Source: Hesseltinella vesiculosa
Taxonomy: Eukaryota > Mucoromycota > Mucoromycetes > Mucorales > Cunninghamellaceae
DNA length: 64,000 nucleotides
Direction: 5' to 3'
Assembly (NCBI GenBank): GCA_002104935.1
Contig: MCGT01000019.1
Coordinates: forward strand, 401,298-465,297
Shown here: positions 46,104-57,235 of the stretch, piece after piece
Numbering within the stretch: position 1 is the first letter of the stretch
Layout: every line of letters begins with the position of its first letter
The notes under the pieces: generated by a model
What the model was told of the DNA's origin: nothing
The model's database searches: none
The model's input: the letters and a program-made list of their open reading frames with translations, nothing else
Translations under genes and position numbers: made by a program

Positions 46104-47555
46104 ATGTCGAACTATCTGTTTAAGCTTAGTTTGCCACCTTGGGTAGCTTATGTTTTATCAGTGACGGGTGTTGCTAGCGTGGCTGGTGCCTTGCTTTTGT
46201 ACATGTACCAATGCGAACTCATTTATCCAAGCAGTTTCCCGGAAGGGTCAAGAACAGAGGTAAGTTTAGCACACAATGCAAGTTGCATCATGACTCATCT
46301 TGTTCAATGCCATGATGGTAGGTGGCTAAACCATCAGATTTTGGTATGAAATACACAGAAGAAACCTTGGTCACCAAAGACAAAGTCAAAGTGCGATGCT
46401 ATGTCATCACATTGGAAGATCCTGAACAAGCCAAGCTTGCCCCCACTGTCCTTTACTTTCATGTAACAAAAATAAACATGAAACCACCCTGGTGCTCAAT
46501 CGCTTCTTTCTTTTCATAGGCAAACGCTGGCAATATGGTAGGACTCCACCAGACTTACCTTTTTCAGGTTCTTGTACACCCAACTCTAACGCACGTTTTT
46601 TTTATTAAATTTTAGGGTCACCGTCTTCCTATAGCAAAAATTTTCAATCTCAAGTTTAAAACCAACGTTGTCATGCTATCCTATAGAGGGTAAGTGCAAC
46701 CAAAAAATCTTTCTTGTTCGTGACGTGGCCGGCGCTGACTCATTTTTTGGTTAGCTATGGCTTCAGTGAGGGCAAGCCCAATGAAAAGGGTATTCAAATC
46801 GACTCGCAGGTAAACAAATGCAAAGGCTGTGCAGGGTGGACGCCTCACCCTTTTTTTTTTTTGTTTACATAGACCCTGTTAGACTATGTCAAAGAGCATC
46901 CTATTCTCAAGCATACCAAACTCGTTGCTTATGGCCAATCCATCGGTGGCGCTGTCAGCATTGATCTTGTATCGCGCAATGAAGATGCTTTTTCAGGCTT
47001 AATAGTTGAAAATACTTTCCTCAGTATAGTAAGGACCGACACGGCAGCATCGGGGAAACCTCTCATTTTTTTTTTCTGGACCAGCCCAAGCTCATTCCAA
47101 GTGTGTTCCCGATCCTGAAGTACTTTACCGTGCTTTGTCATCAGAACTGGCCTTCAGAAGTCAACATCCAACGCATTGTCAAAACCCCTGTATTGTTCCT
47201 GTCCGGTGGCAAGGATGAATTAATCCCCAGTGCCCATATGGCCCGCCTCCACGAAGCTTGTGGTTCACGTCAGCTCAAGGACATTGTAGAGTTCCCCAAC
47301 GGTATGCATAACGACACCTGTATGCAACCTGGTTATTTCCCAGCTATCCGTGAATTTTTGGAAACTCGGGTGGTCAAGGGCGAAATTACTGTCGATAGCA
47401 AGGATCCTTTAGCCGACCTCCACCCAGCCGCCAACACCACGCCCGAGTCTGTTGTCACCAAGGTCCAAAAGGAAGGTTATCAGCTGGTCAGTGGCGTCAC
47501 CAAACCCGACTTGGCCCAGAGCTTTAGCATTGAAGAGGTTGAACTGGAAGAATGA
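46104..47555 (+). CDS. BEM46/ABHD13-family alpha/beta hydrolase
   Basis: Membrane-anchored serine hydrolase of the Bem46 group. Fungal members are linked to polarity and endoplasmic reticulum or perinuclear membranes, and the substrate is unknown. Exons: 46104-46259, 46322-46462, 46520-46537, 46616-46689, 46755-46809, 46873-47028, 47085-47555, coding 356 residues. The N-terminal transmembrane helix is VAYVLSVTGVASVAGALLLY. The oxyanion motif HANAGNMGHR straddles an 18-base microexon. The nucleophile is Ser in AYGQSIGGAVS, the Asp is in SGGKDELIP, and the His in FPNGMHNDTC, so the triad is complete. The C-terminal 60 residues after the fold are acidic and extend beyond many homologues. Confidence 0.93.
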
Positions 47556-47645
47556 GCATGTCCACGCTTCTACTGTAACGCTTGGCCCTCTCCTCCAACC
47601 CAACATGTGATCCCTTTTTTAATTCTGTTAACAAAAAACAACAAC

Positions 47646-47651
47646 AATAAA
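47646..47651 (+). terminator. Polyadenylation signal of the BEM46-family gene
   Basis: An AATAAA hexamer 91 bases after the stop, followed by a T-run. The next gene starts 240 bases further on. Confidence 0.35.
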
Positions 47652-47891
47652 TTGCCGAGTTTTTTTTTTTTGCTAATCATTGGTTTGCTGTTGCAAGTTG
47701 AAAAAACCAGGCTCTGTGTGTGATGCAAAGCTGGCAGGGCAAATGTTTTCCTTTTTGGAAAATGATTGCTTTTCAGTGGAAAAAACCCTGAGAAGCGGAG
47801 CCCCATTCATTGCACCATTGGACTTGGTCTTGGCTTTTTCTTCTTTTATTTTTGCTGTCCATTCCGTAGAATTCCCCTCTTTCATTACGGC

Positions 47892-49437
47892 ATGGATCCT
47901 TCATCCAATCAGTCTACGTCTTTACCAGACGATGAAAAAAAAGCAAGTAAACGGTCATTTATCAACAAGTTTGCTACCATTGGCGGTGAAAAATATACCC
48001 AAAACTTACGCCGAGACCTTTTATTGTCCAACTTTGATCGCAACCTTACCGTGGAAGAAGCTCATTTCGATGGTCAGGACTTAGCCTACCCTCCCAGCAA
48101 CATGACGCATTCTTCCTCTCAGCCTACCACCTCTCCTCCCATGATAACTGTCCATCAGCCCGATAATCCCTCTCACAGCCTGGCGCCGTCCCCCTTACCC
48201 CCCCATCCAAAACGCAAGCCCAAAAAATCTATGCCCATCCATAGCTCGGCCACACCATCCGAATACTTTCATCGCAACTTGGTCGATGCTGTATCCAACG
48301 TCGAAGGTTTGTAGAGGAAAAGAAGACCCAGCATGCCTTACATTCATTTTTCGTTCTGTTGTTAGATTCGGACGAAAACGAATACTATGTCTACCCTTAT
48401 AGTGGTGGCGAATGGAATGGTAACAGCTCGGACCATGGCTACTTTGCCAAACGGCCCCGTTCTGTTCGGTCCAAGAAATCGATCAACGACTTCCACCAAC
48501 GCTTTGACGGCGGCACAGCCTCTCCTCAGCCCTCCCCCAGTCCATCCCCATCGCCTTATCGCCCCAAACTTCGTAGTTATGTGATGGACCCACATGCAAA
48601 CAAAAAGGAGTATCGTTACTCTCGAAAGTACCCACGATACCCAATGGATGGCTATGCCAGCGATGACGATGAAGCGACTCCGCTTGTCCGCAATGAAAGG
48701 AGGAATCGCAGTCAACATCCATGGTAACACCACCTCTGGAAAAATGGACGTGGGCAACTCATCCTTTGTTTGTTTAGCCCATCTGTATGTATGACCATCA
48801 CTGCGGGTCTCTTATTCCTTTTATTGGCCACCATGGTGTTTTGGATCGTCGGCAGTGCCAAACCTCTTCGAGACGTCACCACCCAAATGGACCATGTCTT
48901 GGCCTCTGACAAAGAACTGATCTTGGACTTCCAAGTCATGGCTTACAATCCCAACGGCTGGTTCGTCCGTATTGCCAACACTGACATCAGTATCTTTGCT
49001 TTTCGTCTCAATCAAACCATGTTTAAAAGCCATCCTCCCGCTGGTAACTACCCCTAAATCAGGGGCATCCCTCTTTTCTCACATTCTCGCTCCTGTTTTT
49101 TCAAGGTGTGGAGCCTGCTGAATACCTGGGCAGCTTTGATCATTTTGACGAGCCGTTGGTGTTACCATCGTCCTTGTTGTCCGACCTGGAGTCCTCGGCA
49201 ACTAGCCAAATCCGCATCAAATCACCGGGTGATGACCAAGATGGCAACCAACGCTGGTCAAGCATCATTCGCCATCCTTATGGCCTCCTTGCCCGAGGTG
49301 TCATCACCTACAACCCTGTGCCTGGTCTGCCATCTTCACAAACCGTCGCCATCTGTAACGCTATCCTGGTCGACCCCGTTACCAATGTCGTCACCACCCA
49401 GCCTGATAAGGATTATTGCATAAAGTCAGATGGATAG
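47892..49437 (+). CDS. VAC7: VAC7-like vacuolar membrane regulator of PI(3,5)P2 synthesis
   Basis: Vac7 activates the Fab1/PIKfyve lipid kinase complex and so controls vacuole size and stress response. Exons: 47892-48306, 48366-48723, 48778-49043, 49106-49437, coding 456 residues. The N-terminal 290 residues are basic, Ser/Pro-rich and cytosolic-type. One transmembrane helix (about residues 258-280, MTITAGLLFLLLATMVFWIVG) is followed by the family signature AKPLRDVTTQMDHVLASDKE and FQVMAYNPNGWFVRIANTDI, a lumenal LEA-2-like beta domain. The protein is much shorter than yeast Vac7 (over 1,100 residues) but keeps the conserved C-terminal part. The first junction uses a weak donor (gtttgt). Confidence 0.85.
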
Positions 49438-49675
49438 CCCGGTAACTTTCTACTAGGATGATTAAAATTTGCATATATAAACTCTACTATTTTATTATTT
49501 ATACTTTTTTTAAATGAATTCCATGACAGACCGGCTTCCGTTTGAACCTAGAACACGGGGAAGATGGAAACTCAGAGCGTGGGAAGGTTGAGTAAAAAAG
49601 GCAATTTTTCTCCCGTGTTTTTTTTTTTCTTTTTCTTCCCGTTTTCTCTTCCAAATCATTATCAAATCACACACG

Positions 49676-50706
49676 ATGCCTTCCTTAGCTGTTTATGGTG
49701 GTGCTGGCGCCCTTGGCCGTGCCTTGGTCACTTTTTTCAAAAACAAAGGTTATGTAAGTCTTGATGTCACAACAACCGAACCTCGCTTACCCATTTTACA
49801 CGACAGTTCATTATCAACATTGACTTGGTCGAAAACACCGAAGCCAACAGCAACGCGCTTGTCAACATCGATCAATCCTTGGAACAACAAGGTCAAGGCT
49901 TGGATCAATCCCTCACTGACATCTTAAAGGGGGACAAGCTGGATGCATTGTTGTGTGTTGCTGGAGGTTGGGCTGGTGGTAACGCTGCTAGCAAGTGTAA
50001 GTGAATCCGAAAGACAGAAATACCCTTGGGTTGATGCTTTTTTTCTAGCTTTCTTGTCTTCCGCTGATTTGATGGTCAAGCAAAGCGTCAACTCTTCGCT
50101 GGTGGCTGGCTACCTTGCTGCCCGCCATTTGAAGGCGTAAGTACTTTTAGCTGCATTTTTTCGGGTCTGAAGCAGCAACGAACTGAGATTTTTGAAATAG
50201 TGGAGGTCTACTGTCGCTGACTGGTGCTTTGGCTGCTTTGGGCCCCACCCCCGGTATGATGGGTTATGGCTTGGCCAAGGCTGCTGTCCACCAGTACACC
50301 CAAAGTTTGGCTCAAGAAGGCTCCGGCCTTCCTGAACTCGCCAAGGCCATCGCCCTCTGCCCGTAAGTGTATCCTGGATTTTTGCGCGAATGGCATGTAA
50401 TGTGGCTCTTTTGTCTTTCTTCCTACTTTAGCGTCACCATCGATACACCCATGAACCGTCAAGGCATGCCCGATGCCGACTTCTCTTCTTGGACCTCTCC
50501 TTCCGTCATTGCCGAGTAAGTCCCTGGTGGTTTACAGCAGGAGAACCAAGGTGTCTGACAATTTTGTATTTTTTTTTTTTTTTGCTTTGCCCTCTGGCAT
50601 CCATAGGCAATTGGAAGGCTACATGACTGGCTCAATCAAGGTGGAAAGCGGCAAACTGATTAGCGTTGTGACCAAGGATAACGTCACTTCATTCACTGAA
50701 GCTTAA
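49676..50706 (+). CDS. Quinoid dihydropteridine reductase
   Basis: Regenerates tetrahydrobiopterin from the quinonoid dihydro form with NADH, in the short-chain dehydrogenase fold, in the cytosol. Exons: 49676-49753, 49807-49996, 50049-50136, 50201-50362, 50432-50515, 50607-50706, coding 233 residues, close to the usual 240. The Rossmann loop is [13 protein letters not shown]. The [15 protein letters not shown] segment is the DHPR hallmark. The catalytic pair is [13 protein letters not shown] (Tyr, Lys), and [20 protein letters not shown] matches the family C-terminal region. BH4 use is known in Mortierella-type fungi but absent from many Dikarya, which supports an early-diverging lineage. 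Confidence 0.93.
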
Positions 50707-51283
50707 AGTTCATTTTTATAAAATGAAACGGTAGAATCAAGAAAGTCCTGCTGTATGGGCGACATTTGGGCGAAGTTGAGTTTTCTGATGGACAGAACAG
50801 ATTGAGCAGAGACGTACAGCAGAGCCGTACAGCGTCGCCTAAGCATTCAATGATCTTGTTGTATTTCGTCTTGCGTTGCGAGGTGTACCGCGCCCAATAA
50901 GGGCAAGTTTCGAAAAGGTATTTTTTTTTTTGAGAGACAAGCGGCTGCTTTCACTAAATGAGCGAGTCACTTCTTGCATCAGTGGAGTCATGCTGGGGGA
51001 AAACGTTCCCCAGAAAAGTAGCCAGCTCTGAAAAAAACGTTCAGAGATGGCCTGCCGATGCACAGCCAGCAACTTGCTGAGAGCCAGCGTTGATCATGTC
51101 ACATAGCATGAGCACACTACTGCCTCGACACAACAGGATTTCGAGTGGCGCTTTGTCATGGCGACCATGTCAAAAAGCCACCGACTGTCCGAGGCTGCCG
51201 GAGGGTGAAAAAAAAATGAATGACCAGGAAAAAACACAAACCCTGAAGGTTCTCTTTTTCATTTAAATCTGTAGACTAAAACG
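50707..51283. other. Intergenic between dihydropteridine reductase and prohibitin-2
   Basis: Same-strand spacer of 577 bases. A minus-strand open frame (50839-51072) is Ser-rich without a recognised domain, and no gene is supported. It should hold the prohibitin promoter, but no TATA was seen. Confidence 0.5.
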
Positions 51284-52365
51284 ATGGCTCAACAAGCTAA
51301 GCAAGCTGCTCAAAAGTTAGGAGGCATGTTCCCCAAAGGCTCTGGTAAAGGTGCTGGCATGGGTGCAGGTGCTTTGATCACCCTCGGTGCCTTGGGTTAT
51401 GGCATCAATGCTTCCTTGTTCAACGGTATGTTTACATTTTAGCCGTTGCACAGAAAACGTCCTTACCCGAGACTCTTTTCATTCAACTAGTTGATGGTGG
51501 TCATCGTGCTATCAAGTACACCCGTCTTTTTGGTGTGCAAAACCAAGTCTATGCCGAAGGTACTCACTTTATGATTCCCTGGTTTGAAACCCCCATTATC
51601 TATGACGTCCGTGCCAAACCTCGCAACGTTGGCTCTTTGACCGGCACCAAAGGTAAACTCTCACCCTCTAGAAAGCAGCCCGCTTACTCACCCCTGCTAC
51701 TTGTTTGATTCCAGATTTGCAAATGGTCAACATCACCTGTCGTGTGTTGTCCAAGCCTCGTGTGGATCAATTGGCCACTGTCTACCGCACCTTGGGTAAC
51801 GACTATGACGAACGCATTTTGCCCTCGATCGTCAACGAAGTGTTGAAGTCTGTCGTCGCTCAATTCACCGCCTCTCAATTGATCACCCAACGTGAACGTG
51901 TGTCTCGTTTGGTCCGTGAAAACTTGGTGCGTCGTGCCATGCGCTTCAACATTGTCTTGGACGATGTCTCCATCACCCACGTCGGTTTCTCTCCCGTCTT
52001 CGAATCCGCCGTCGAAGCCAAGCAAATTGCCCAACAAGAAGCCCAACGTGCTGCCTTTGTCGTTGACAAGGCCCGCCAAGAAAAGCAATCCGTGGTATGT
52101 ATCCTTGTCATGAGCGACGCATCGGCTGGGTTCCTCACCCTTTTTTTCTCTTTCATAGATTGTCCGCGCTCAAGGTGAAGCCAAATCTGCTGAATTGATC
52201 GGTGAAGCCATCAAGAACAAGCCTGGCTTCTTGGAACTCAAGCGTATCGAAGCTGCCCGTGAAATTGCCACTGTCATCTCTCGCTCTGGCAACCGTGTGA
52301 TGTTGGACTCGGACACCTTGTTGCTCAACATCAACCATGCCTCTGCCGAAGCTGCCAAGAAATAA
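51284..52365 (+). CDS. PHB2: Prohibitin-2
   Basis: Forms ring complexes with Phb1 in the mitochondrial inner membrane and acts as chaperone and scaffold for m-AAA proteases and respiratory complexes. Exons: 51284-51425, 51491-51652, 51715-52094, 52159-52365, coding 296 residues, typical for PHB2. The N-terminal Gly/Ala-rich membrane segment ([17 protein letters not shown]) is followed by the SPFH/PHB domain ([35 protein letters not shown]). A coiled coil ([20 protein letters not shown]) comes next, then [18 protein letters not shown]2 rather than PHB1 is indicated by the longer N-terminus and the [15 protein letters not shown] segment. Confidence 0.97.
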
Positions 52366-52545
52366 TCTGTTTTCACCCTTCCCACCCTTTTTCTTCTTTT
52401 GTAGTTTAGTTCTTTTTTCCCTCTCTCTCGGATTCATGTTCATTTTTTTTCTTTCCACCCCACTCACAACTTTGCCCTTTCGCCATCTTGGCTCCTCTGT
52501 TTCTATAGCCAACCCGTTTTTTTTTTCTTTGCCCATGTCGCATCC

Positions 52546-52551
52546 AATAAA
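52546..52551 (+). terminator. Polyadenylation signal of prohibitin-2
   Basis: An AATAAA hexamer 181 bases after the stop within the 314-base convergent spacer shared with HRD3. Confidence 0.35.
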
Positions 52552-52679
52552 AAAAAATCATTCCAAGAAAAAAAAAAAAAAGAGGTATATTTATTTTGTC
52601 ATGACGCATTGGCAACGAAAAATATCTAATGATGGTGGTACATGATGCAAAAATGAACAATAAAATAATCGATCAGCTT

Positions 52680-55600
52680 TCAAAGTGGTTGTTGCGGTTG
52701 GACAGGAGCTGGCTGGCGACCGTTGTTGTTGTTCGCTCTGAAACGCCGCATATACATCAACCAACAAACCAGCAGACAGATGCCCAGTATGATCACACTC
52801 TCCACTAGCTCTTCTTCTTCCGAGTACTCGTCATCCTCGTCGTCATAGTGCCGGTAGGTCGCATCGTCTTGGTCTTCGAGTTCACGCATGTGACGGTTGT
52901 ATTGGCGTCGCAATTCTTCTTCTGAGCCGCGTTCCCAGAGTCGATCGTAACCTTCGATTTCCTTGCGTCGTCGTGCTTGTTCCAAGGCGGCTCGTTGCTC
53001 AGAGGTAAAGTCATCGCCATGATCAAAGTCTCCATTGTTCTTGTGTAAAGGGTCGGCGCCTTGCTGGGCCGACGTCGATGAGGAATAGGCACTATGATGG
53101 AAGAGGGGGTGGCCAACATCTTTGCCCATGCACCAGCCCCAATACTGCTTGATATAGAGCTTCAGCAACGACAGCTTCACCGGAAGATAGGCGTTGGCAT
53201 TCGCCACCAGGGCATTGTCATAAGTGCGCTTAGCCAGATGGAAATCCTTGGCCACACCGACGCCGTTCTCGTACATCCAGCCGAGATTCCACATGGCCAT
53301 GGGTGAGTTTTCCAGTTCGGCTGCCACTTTGTAGCAAGCGGACGCCTTGTCAAAGTCCACCTGTGTGCCAATGCCATAGTAGTAATAATCGCCCATCTTG
53401 ACGCGAGCATCGGCATTATTCTGGTTAGCTGAGCGCGACCAGTAGATCAGAGCCAGTTGCTCCAAGCCTGTTTCTGGTTCTGGTGAAGGCAGCAGGCTCA
53501 GGCGCTGGGGCAGTGACCGTGTTACATAATCTAATACAAAATCAATAGAAGCCGTCAGCGACAATGGCAGAGAAAGTTTGGAGAGTGGACGAGGTCCCTT
53601 ACGCGCATCCAAAAGATAGGCCACATTCGCTTGAGCGATCTCATAGCCTCGTTCTGCCGCCAGCATATAATGAAGAAGAGCAGTGTCTATATCTCCATCC
53701 TTGTAAGCCTTGTAAGCTGTCTCAATCGTAGGATTCAACCAGTCGCCTCTTTCGGCAATGGCCTTGTAAAACTATTAAAAAAAAAGAGTAGTCAGCTTCC
53801 AAGCAAAATTCCCTTTGTGATCTTCTTTGCGCATTTACCGATACTGCGTGCTGACAAGAGACTGAGTCCATGCCGATACCGTCCTGATACATTTGGCCCA
53901 AGTACCAATAGGCCAGAATATGTTTGGACTCGGCAGCCAGGTTGAATTGCTGGATGCCAGCAGCAAAAGTAGCCTCATGCTTGATGTATTCAAGACCCAG
54001 ATTGACACGGGCATCCGGGTTTTTCAAATGTGCCGCTTGTTTGAAATATTCGATCGCACGTTCATAATCCTGGAATGAAAATGGTTGGGTGAGGGTTAGG
54101 CAATCCATCTGTGTTTGGGAGGAGCACCGCCATACCTTTTGCTCGCCTTTGAGCAGCAGCATGCCAAGACCATTCATAGAGACACTGTCCCGGAGTTCAG
54201 CACCAATCATAAACCAGGTATAAGCAGTGTTGTAGCTGACAGAGACTCCTTCACCACGCATGAACATACGACCGAGATAGCCGGCCGCATGGCCAATGAC
54301 TTCGCCTGCTTTACTTTTGACCAAGGACTCTGGTAATGCCTTGCCACCTGTGGGTAACCGTTCCACCACCGACTTGAAAAACACCAAGGCTTCTTGGAAA
54401 TCGCGAGGCACGTTCCTTGATCCGTAATAATACATGTCGCCCAGCATAAGCTTTCATGCCAGAGGAAAATAAGTGAGCCTTTGTTTTTTTTTTTTCTGTT
54501 TTAGTCAAGGGGTATTTACCTGAGCATCCACGTCGCCCTTGACCATGGCGAGGTATCGAAGATATTGCAAGACTTCATCAATGCTGACAGAGCCGTCAGA
54601 TTGAGACCAGGAAGGTTTATCGGTCACCATGCTTGCACCAAGACCATAGACGCCGCCAGCTTCATCGGACAAGCGTACCTTGGGCAACGGCAAGGCCAGG
54701 CCGCCAGGTGGACCGGACAAGTAATGGTCAATCACTAGGCGCATAGGCAGGCAAATTAGTCATAACGACACGCTTGCTTATTACAGCGTTCTTTACCTTT
54801 GCCGGCCACCTGTTTGTAATAATAGACGGCATCATTGCACTTTTGCTCCGTTCCAATGCCCAAGAGGTATCGATAGCCCAAGGTCATTTGAGCGGTCGTG
54901 TCGCCACCATGGCCAGCAAAGGTATGGTGGAGGAGAGCTTGAGCTTGGTTTCTTTGGACAACGTCCCCATACCCAGTGGCATACATGAAGCCCACCATCT
55001 GCTGGGCAGTGGCATTGCCCAGGTTGGCCATTTGCTGATAGTAATGGTAGGCCTGATGCAAGTCTCTCGGCTGGCCATACTTGGAAAACTGCGGCAAAGA
55101 TACAAACATCGTCAGCACGTGTCTACTTTCATCCGCATCCTTCACCCTTGGCCCTTACAAAATACACATTTGCGAGTGTGAACAAAGAGTCTTTGTGATG
55201 ATAGATTTCGGCGGCTTCTTTCAACAGGGTGAGGGCGATCTTGAGGTCCCCGGAAGGTTCGGGAGGGGGTGCCTCTGGTGCTGACAGCTCAGGGTCAGGG
55301 TCGCTTGTCGAGGTGACGGTGATAGTGGTTGAAGCTGTGTCGGCAGTGTCGGATGAAGTGGTAGACACGTCCGGCGACGACGACGAGGATGACGACGACC
55401 AAGAATGGTAGAGAGCCCATACCGTTTCAAGGAATGTCGACGACAAGCTAGGAGAATGTAAATGAGGAATGGATCTACTGGATTCTGGCGACGAAACATT
55501 TTCAAGAGGTTGCAGATACTGAAGCGCTTCATGGTACAGGTTGTCACCTATTAAAAAAAGTGGAGATCGATTAAATACGCATGCCTCCAAACACCAGGAC

Positions 55601-56047
55601 AATCGCAACAACCAAAATCACCCAGCCACCTGCCTTTGATAGATACAAGTTGGCCGCGTTCGAGAAAATAAAAGTTGGGTTTTGATTTACCTTTGTCGAG
55701 GGTCAATGGAGGATTTTCTGGCGTGATTTGATGGTCTAGGGAGAACACCTACACGCATCAGCACAAAATATAAAAGACAAAGGCACATCAGAAGGACATT
55801 GATTTTCTGCATCTTATCAATGCAATTATAGGTAACTATTACCGCTTGCTGTTCCGTTTCAGAAGCTTGGATGGTGTCGATGGCTAACAATGCAAAGCAA
55901 GCTACACATCAACGAAAACGAGGAAAAACGAACGTCGTTGAGATGAGTATCACTGGAGCGATTTTCTTTCAACAAAAGAGATGAGCCATTATGCACGTGC
56001 CAATTACCTATACATGATAACGAGGACACTCTTTTCTTTGCAACCAT
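52680..56047 (-). CDS. HRD3: ER-associated degradation adaptor HRD3 (SEL1L homologue)
   Basis: Lumenal substrate-recruiting partner of the Hrd1 ubiquitin ligase. Exons on the complement: 56008-56047, 55843-55901, 55691-55748, 55159-55547, 54797-55088, 54520-54734, 54136-54450, 53839-54069, 53603-53771, 52680-53530, coding 872 residues (yeast Hrd3: 833). The signal peptide, MVAKKRVSSLSC followed by IACFALLAIDTIQA, is split over the first two exons, and only this splice path gives one. Sel1-like repeats run through the protein, for example ATAQQMVGFMYATGYGDV, DARVNLGLEYIKHEATFAAG, and MAMWNLGWMYENGVGVAKD. A Ser/Thr/Asp-rich insert sits near residue 90-120. The C-terminal transmembrane helix is VIILGICLLVCWLMYM with a short cytosolic tail. 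Confidence 0.94.
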
Positions 56048-57235
56048 GACGATCAATTTAGTGTTGAGGACAGTGGATGTCTGTGCCTTGCAAAAGGGTT
56101 GGAAAGAAATAGGTGAAAAAAGTAGGCGGAGCGGCACGAAAAAAAAGGGCTGACGGGTGGGCTGCTGTGATTGGCCAGCAGGTGCTTGCCTTCCGACCCC
56201 GGACCGACTCCGGACGTGATGACTTTTCAAGGGCTGCGTTTTTTTCATTGCCATCCCGTTTTTTTTAGTTGGGAAGGCGTGTCTCAAAACGATGGGAGAC
56301 CTTTGCCAATCGACTTTTTTTAAATTTTAATTTTTTCAGAGTCATTCTTCTTCGTGTGCTTCCACCCTCAAAATATCGAACCCGCTTCCTCGCAAGTGCT
56401 GTGTAGCATTGACTATTTTTTTTTCAAAATGGCCATTTTCCCAGAGATTCTTCCCAGTCGATCTGATAAAGAAACCAGTTTCAATTTATTGAAAATCAAA
56501 TTGCTTCAAGATGGGTATGCAGGTAACGTGGAGACTTGTTTATGTTAAAGAGTGAAGACTTTGTAGACCCCGTGGTGATGAGTTGGGGACATCCGGAAAA
56601 CTCGCCGGCCAGGCAGGTGCCCAAGCATGCCTGGGACAAAAAAAAAAAAAAAAACCAACGCTTTCGGTGGAGTCTTCGGGTGGGCCAGTGGCCAGCTGCT
56701 TTAGGCAAGTTTGGGCCCAGGCCCTAATTGGAAGGGATGGTTATGCTCGTTGATAGGCTGAATGCACTCGAAAGATGGTCCGCTACTGCGGTGGTGATGG
56801 CAAGTGTAGAAGGGTAGGGTACAATCCCAAGCTATAGCTCTGAGAAGTTGATGATGAGTGTCAGATATTACAGTGTATGACTGAACCTATTGCTAGCGAT
56901 ATGATCGTTGTTGGTACAGAGGGTGGACGTGACAATTTGCTAATTTGTGCCTGTCGTACACAAAATCCAGGGCAGCAGACATTTTGGATCTCAGCATTTT
57001 GTGTCACATCAAAGCGAAATTTGATCATCACTCTTTCTTTCTTTTTGGATCCTTTTTTTTGTGCTTAACATCGTCCCTGTTGTTCGCGACCTGTACATCT
57101 CGTAAGTAATAAAAACAGCTGCTATCATAATTTTCTGATAATTCCAATGGTATCCTACAAACTGTTTCTTATTGACTGTCCGCTGTTCTTCCTTTTTCTC
57201 GTTAGCTCCTTCGATTGCCTTGCTCCTTTGAAATA
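56048..57235. other. 1.2-kb divergent region, HRD3 / Uds1 protein
   Basis: No supported gene. At 56429 an ATG opens 32 residues (MAIFPEILPSRSDKETSFNL) up to a possible donor at 56522, resembling the first exon of a gene, but no continuation was found. A-run at 56640-56654. Confidence 0.4.

Noticed and set aside
50839..51072. Minus-strand frame between dihydropteridine reductase and prohibitin-2
   Set aside because: Short, Ser-rich, no family features, and a poly-T-derived Lys run.
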